From Poriferisodalis sp965221945 (GTDB lineage Bacteria; Actinomycetota; Acidimicrobiia; Acidimicrobiales; Poriferisodalaceae): 64,000 bases of DNA. The position numbers and the translations under genes were made by a program. Positions within the stretch are counted from its first letter, which is position 1. The number at the start of each line of letters is the position of its first letter. Location of the stretch: the NCBI RefSeq assembly GCF_965221945.1, contig NZ_OZ244925.1, positions 1,488,001 to 1,552,000 of the forward strand. Reading direction: 5' to 3'. Positions 60,457 through 64,000 of this stretch are shown one piece after another. Below the pieces are notes generated by a model. The model was not told the DNA's origin and did not search any database. It saw only the letters and a list, made by a program, of their open reading frames with translations.

Positions 60457-61806
60457 TCAGCGGGGGTGGGCGATGGCGAGGAGTGCTTTGGCGCCGGGGT
60501 GCTGTTGGGGCAGCCGCAAGAGGGCGCGCCGTGCGCTGTGGCACACCAGGGCGGGCAGGTGCCATAGCTGCCAGCGGAGCCGTTTGGGGGCTGCTCGGCG
60601 CAGCGCGCCGGTGAGGCATGCGTTCTGGAACCAGCCCACGAGCGCGAGACCGATCATGGACATGGCGGCCCAGGCGCTGTTCGCGTGCCAGTCTGTGAAC
60701 GGCATGCGCGTCAGGCCGCTGTCTTTGAGCCGGCGTACGGCGTTCTCGACGTCGGCGTGTGAGCGCATCAGCTGGTCCAGTTGCACGGCGCTGCGGGGCT
60801 GGTCGGTGAGGAATCCCCAGTAGCGGAAGTTGTCGCTGGGGAACAGGGTGCGCTGCGCTCCGGGGTGGCGCGGCTCGCGGCGCACCACCAGCCGTGTGCG
60901 CTGCGGCCACCCCGACAGGTCCGCGAGGTCGGTGAGGTCCGCGACCTGAGCGGCGCGTCGCTTGCGCTGGCCGGGCCGCTTCGGGGCGTTGTGCCAGCGG
61001 TCCGGGTCGCCCAGCCCGGCGCGGATGGCTGCTTCTATGCCGCGATTCGACCGCGCCGACACCGCGTAGCCGATGTTGCGGTCACGCAGCTTCGCGGCGA
61101 GTGCGGGCGAGCATCCCGCAGCGTCGACGCGCACCACCAGCGCACGCCCCACGAGACTGTCGTCGTCGCCTTCGCGGTGGCCTGCGGCGTCGGGCTCGGG
61201 CAGCGTCGCCACCGCGGCGTCGATCACTTCGAGGTGATCGGCGATGTCGTTCGCTGCGGCGTTGCCGGGCCGCTGCTTTATCCACAGCGGCTCCCCGTCC
61301 GCGGTGGAGCACACCATCGGATGGAACCCGAACCCGCCCTTGTAATGGGGCGCAGCGCCCGCCTTGTTCTCCGAGTGGACCTCCAACAATGTCGAGTCGA
61401 CATCGACCACCAGCGGGCCGCTGCGGTCACGGTCGGCCCACAACCGCTCGCGCACCACTGCGGCCGCGCCCAACAGCGCCGCCGGGCCGCTCGCGCCCAG
61501 GCCCGTGATCGTGCGGTACAGCGTCGAGTCCGACGCCACGTCGCCGAACAGCTCCCGCTGAGCGCGCAGATACTCGATATCGGTGCACGCCTCACCGCCG
61601 GCGGCCAGCATCAACAATCCATGGACCAGCACCTCGCCACGGTCATGAACCGGGGCCCGCTCGCCCCGTGGGGGCACCGCGGCCGACAGCGCCTCGGTCA
61701 GCCCGACACGGTCCGCGAAACCGCCCAAAGCGAACAGCCCCGCACCCCACACCACCCGGTCCCCGCCGCCTGCCAGACACGCGTTTGTGACACTGCTAGG
61801 TTTCAC
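60457..61806 (-). CDS. IS1380-family transposase
   Basis: A 449-residue DDE transposase. The first acidic residue is in LVVDVDSTLLEVHSENKAGAAPHYKGGFGFHPM, the second in LVVRVDAAGCSPALAAKLRDR, and the Glu in SHADVENAVRRLKDSGLTRMPF, which matches the Y-[1]-DDE DUF4372/IS4-like arrangement used by IS1380. The N-terminal region contains a DNA-binding helical part and LMLAAGGEACTDIEYLR. It starts with GTG just inside the right end. The frame is uninterrupted over its full length, so it should be functional. Confidence 0.92.
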   Translation of the reverse strand: MKPSSVTNACLAGGGDRVVWGAGLFALGGFADRVGLTEALSAAVPPRGERAPVHDRGEVLVHGLLMLAAGGEACTDIEYLRAQRELFGDVASDSTLYRTITGLGASGPAALLGAAAVVRERLWADRDRSGPLVVDVDSTLLEVHSENKAGAAPHYKGGFGFHPMVCSTADGEPLWIKQRPGNAAANDIADHLEVIDAAVATLPEPDAAGHREGDDDSLVGRALVVRVDAAGCSPALAAKLRDRNIGYAVSARSNRGIEAAIRAGLGDPDRWHNAPKRPGQRKRRAAQVADLTDLADLSGWPQRTRLVVRREPRHPGAQRTLFPSDNFRYWGFLTDQPRSAVQLDQLMRSHADVENAVRRLKDSGLTRMPFTDWHANSAWAAMSMIGLALVGWFQNACLTGALRRAAPKRLRWQLWHLPALVCHSARRALLRLPQQHPGAKALLAIAHPR

Positions 61807-61909
61807 CTCGGAGATGCCCCCCTGAAACTGCGGATGCTTTCATTGCAGATATGCATCGTTGCAGGTCAGAGGGGCTTTTCCGCGGACCCGGACAAACCAC
61901 TCCGCCCGG

Positions 61910-61926
61910 CTCGTGAATAATCAGGG
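61910..61926 (-). repeat. Right terminal inverted repeat of the IS1380-family element
   Basis: CTCGTGAATAATCAGGG is the exact complement of the left end. The second copy of CTAG follows it. Confidence 0.9.
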
Positions 61927-61972
61927 CTAGTGCTGAGGGCCCGGGTAGCGTCCGGCGAAAGGGGAGGCCCGG

Positions 61973-62509
61973 ATGCCACTGAACGACGAGACCCTGCTGA
62001 TGGTCGTGTGCCTCGACGATACGGACGTCTCGGCCACGATCTTGCCGACTGCCCGGAGGCTCGCCCGGCTCAGCGATGCCGAGGTCCACTTGCTCCGGGT
62101 CGTCGATCTCAACGCTGTTCACGAGAGCCTCCGGCGGGGCCGCGGCGGTACCGGCCTGACCGGCTACACCGACGCCCACGTCGCCTACTCGACGATGCCG
62201 AGCCAGGAAGGTCGTATCGGCGCCGTCGTCGAGCCGCGCGGCCAGGCGATCCGGCGGGTGAGGCAGACCACCGAGATCGCTCTCACCGCCCAGCTCGAGG
62301 GCTTTCCCGACAACAGCCGGGCAGTGGTCCTCGACCACAAGGACGCCGCCCAGGCGATCGTGGAGTACGCGCGTGACGTCGGCGCGGGCCTCATCGCGAT
62401 GGCCACCCACTCCCGGCGCCCCATCGCCGAGCTCTTCACGGGCAGTATCACCGAAGCCGTCGTCCGGAGCGGCGTGGCGCCCGTCGTGGTCGAGCACCCG
62501 GCGGGCTGA
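61973..62509 (+). CDS. Universal stress protein (UspA) family protein
   Basis: A 178-residue UspA-fold protein: MVVCLDDTDVSATILPTARRLARLSDAEVHLLRVVDLN at the first strand-helix pair, and IVEYARDVGAGLIAMATHSRRPIAELFTGSITEAVVRSGVAPVVVEHP at the end. The usual ATP-binding motif G-2x-G-9x-G(S/T) appears only in part (ELFTGSITEAV), so ATP binding is uncertain. GGGGAGG precedes the ATG. The IS element lies just upstream, and the CoA-transferase gene converges with it. Confidence 0.8.
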   Translation: MPLNDETLLMVVCLDDTDVSATILPTARRLARLSDAEVHLLRVVDLNAVHESLRRGRGGTGLTGYTDAHVAYSTMPSQEGRIGAVVEPRGQAIRRVRQTTEIALTAQLEGFPDNSRAVVLDHKDAAQAIVEYARDVGAGLIAMATHSRRPIAELFTGSITEAVVRSGVAPVVVEHPAG

Positions 62510-62519
62510 GGCGCGGTCG

Positions 62520-64000
62520 TCAGTCGGGCGGCTCGTCAGCGATCGCTCCCGACGCGGCGAGCTCGACGATCTCGCCCGAGCTGTAGCCGAGCTCGGCCAG
62601 CACCTCGTCGTTGTCAGCGCCCAGGCCGGGAGCCGGCCGCAGGCCCACAGACGTGTTGTCGAACACGATCGGGAAGCCGGGGAACGTCTGGGGACCGCAG
62701 TCCTGCTGGTCGAGGTCGACGAAGAAGTGTCGGGCCTCAAGCTGGGAATCGGTGACGAGGTCGACGTTCGTCATGACGACCGACGCGGCCAGACCGTGAC
62801 CCTGAAGCGTTGCCATGACGTCGTGCTTGGACCGGCGGCGCGTCCATCGCGAGATGATCTCGTCGATCCGGTCGTGATCGGCGAGCCGGGCCTCGACATC
62901 GGACCATCTCTCGTCGTCGAGCTCGTCGATGACGCCGACCAGGCGTCGCCAGTCGCTCTCCGAGCGCACCGAGAGGACGGCCCAGTCGTCCTCGCCGGCG
63001 CACCGATAGACGCCCGACGGGGCACGAAAGCGTGAGCGTGCCCCGTTGCGCCGGGGCTGCTCGCCAGTGTCGGAGATCTCCAGGAGCTGGTCGCCTGCGA
63101 GGACCAGGAGGGTCTCGAGCTGGGAGAGGTCGACGTGCACGGGCTCACCGGTGATCCATCGTTGCCAGAGCGCGGCGAGAACGGCGGTCGTGCCGTGCAG
63201 TCCTCCGGACACGTCTGGGAAAGCGAGGCCCTGCTTGTAGGGACCCGAGTCGGCGTATCCGGTGGTCGAGGCGAGGCCGCTGCTCGCGTCGAGGATGGGC
63301 CCCCAGGACACCTTGTCGGCATCAGGTCCGGTGCTGCCGTATCCGGAGAGGTCGACGGTGACGAGATCGGGCTTGATCAGCCGGAGCGTCTCGTGATCGA
63401 TCTCTAGCGACCGGACACCACGGGGGCTGTAGTTGTTGAACACCACATCGGCGGTGGCGACGAGGCGTTCGAGCACCTCGCGACCACCGTGCGCCTTGAC
63501 GTCGAGGCAGAGGCTCCTCTTTCCCCTGTTCATCTTGTTCCAGAACCCGAGGCGGTTCCACCACCTGGTGCCTGCCTCGTTGTCCGGGAAGACCCCGTTG
63601 CGCAACGACGCACTCGGCAGCTCGCCCCAGGTCCACGACGCGGACTCGGCGGCCATCAGGCTCGGATCGGGCATGGCGAGCCCACGGGCCGTCGGATGCT
63701 CGACCTTCACGACGTCGGCCCCGAGATCGGCCAGGAACCGACCGACGAGAGGCCCGGCCCACGCGATCGAGAACTCGACGACCTTCACCCCCGAGAGAGG
63801 CCGGACCTTCTCCAGATCGAGGGCCCGGGCTGGCTCGCCGGGCTCGGGCTCCCGGGGAGCGGCCCGAAACGCTGGTGTCGTGCCCGGTATCTCGAAGGGG
63901 ACGCCCGGCATCCTGAGACCGGGCCGCCCGGGAACCCAGTATTCCTGGTGATTCAGCTGAGGATCGGCGAGCGTGTCCATCAGGTTCGTGACCGGACCGG
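62520..64000 (-). CDS. CaiB/BaiF (family III) CoA-transferase, two-domain (5' end outside window)
   Basis: The frame stays open to the window edge, continuing GPVTNLMDTLADPQLNHQEYWVPG, which is the C-terminal end of a first CaiB domain. From about 63798 a complete second domain follows: SGVKVVEFSIAWAGPLVGRFLADLGADVVKVEHP, DLSGYGSTGPDADKVSWGP, and VHVDLSQLETLLVLAGDQLL. The Met at 63980 is therefore internal and not the start. The layout equals the double-length CoA-transferase at 53873, although the two are not close copies. The acids involved cannot be told from sequence. Confidence 0.85.
   Translation of the reverse strand, partial: GPVTNLMDTLADPQLNHQEYWVPGRPGLRMPGVPFEIPGTTPAFRAAPREPEPGEPARALDLEKVRPLSGVKVVEFSIAWAGPLVGRFLADLGADVVKVEHPTARGLAMPDPSLMAAESASWTWGELPSASLRNGVFPDNEAGTRWWNRLGFWNKMNRGKRSLCLDVKAHGGREVLERLVATADVVFNNYSPRGVRSLEIDHETLRLIKPDLVTVDLSGYGSTGPDADKVSWGPILDASSGLASTTGYADSGPYKQGLAFPDVSGGLHGTTAVLAALWQRWITGEPVHVDLSQLETLLVLAGDQLLEISDTGEQPRRNGARSRFRAPSGVYRCAGEDDWAVLSVRSESDWRRLVGVIDELDDERWSDVEARLADHDRIDEIISRWTRRRSKHDVMATLQGHGLAASVVMTNVDLVTDSQLEARHFFVDLDQQDCGPQTFPGFPIVFDNTSVGLRPAPGLGADNDEVLAELGYSSGEIVELAASGAIADEPPD

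Larger units (their letters stand above)
60246..61926. mobile_element. IS1380-family insertion sequence, complete
   Basis: The element is 1,681 bp long. Its ends are perfect 17-bp inverted repeats, CCCTGATTATTCACGAG at the left and its complement at the right. It is flanked by CTAG on both sides (60242-60245 and 61927-61930), a 4-bp target duplication as expected for IS1380. It carries one transposase gene. All parts look intact, so it may be a recent and active insertion. It separates the LLM gene from the UspA gene. Confidence 0.9.

Noticed and set aside
63800..63980. Met at 63980 as the start of the CoA-transferase
   Set aside because: The frame continues to the window edge with residues typical of the end of a first CaiB domain, so the real start is outside.
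1..64000. CRISPR arrays, tRNA or rRNA genes, riboswitches
   Set aside because: No regularly spaced repeats, cloverleaf-type segments or conserved rRNA stretches were found on reading the window.

Overview
The window is high-GC DNA of an actinobacterium. Signs of this are several LLM-class (probably F420- or flavin-dependent) oxidoreductases, a DUF222/HNH endonuclease remnant, a mycofactocin precursor gene, a Tat-type lipoprotein with an acidic linker, many short-chain dehydrogenases and CaiB-type CoA-transferases. An uncultured Acidimicrobiia-like lineage would fit, but that assignment is inference. No rRNA, tRNA, CRISPR array or replication origin was seen.

Layout. (A) 1-10.2 kb: two alpha/beta hydrolases, two phytanoyl-CoA dioxygenase-family oxygenases and a lone NucS-like nuclease surround a minus-strand operon: Rieske oxygenase, glutamine-synthetase-family ligase, two acyl-CoA dehydrogenases, O-methyltransferase-like protein. 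(B) 10.2-16.4 kb: a decaying stretch. It holds a DUF1905/PAP2 chimera, a truncated ABC permease, a frameshifted ABC ATPase, and a mycofactocin relict in which mftA is intact, mftB has lost its start codon and is frameshifted, and mftC is cut off after its first codons. Next come an intact N,N-dimethylformamidase large subunit and a frameshifted heme-dependent oxidative N-demethylase. (C) 17-38 kb: an amide/ureide catabolic region. On the plus strand are SDR-amidase and hydrolase-GatC-like-amidase units. On the minus strand an apparently single 11-gene operon runs from about 36.06 kb to 23.08 kb: creatinase-like M24 protein, SDR, PuuE-like deacetylase, ureidoglycolate lyase-like protein, HyuA, HyuB, biotin-dependent carboxyltransferase, LLM oxidoreductase, class IV aminotransferase, GSA-type aminotransferase, SDR. 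Divergent from it is a RidA-LLM-NTF2 operon. (D) 38-42.6 kb: degraded EthD, DUF222-HNH and toxin-antitoxin remnants, an ACC-synthase-like aminotransferase and a McrA-like restriction protein. (E) 42.6-53.8 kb: two more amidases, an NTF2-like protein, a HEPN-like orphan and a complete peptide/opine-type ABC importer operon ending in an enoyl-CoA hydratase. (F) 53.3-64 kb: a truncated carboxyltransferase, two double-length CaiB CoA-transferases, two LLM oxidoreductases, a protein of three tandem RidA domains, a disrupted SDR paralogue, an intact IS1380-family element and a UspA protein.

Working model (inference). The importer brings in nitrogenous organic compounds. LLM and Rieske/PhyH oxygenases oxidise them. 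Four amidases, HyuAB, and the PuuE-like, AllA-like and creatinase-like hydrolases cleave C-N bonds. RidA proteins handle reactive intermediates. CoA-transferases, acyl-CoA dehydrogenases, the enoyl-CoA hydratase and the carboxyltransferase route the carbon into CoA-ester metabolism. The importer's two ATPases carry complementary degenerate motifs, so it is probably an asymmetric ABC transporter with one canonical and one non-canonical ATP site.
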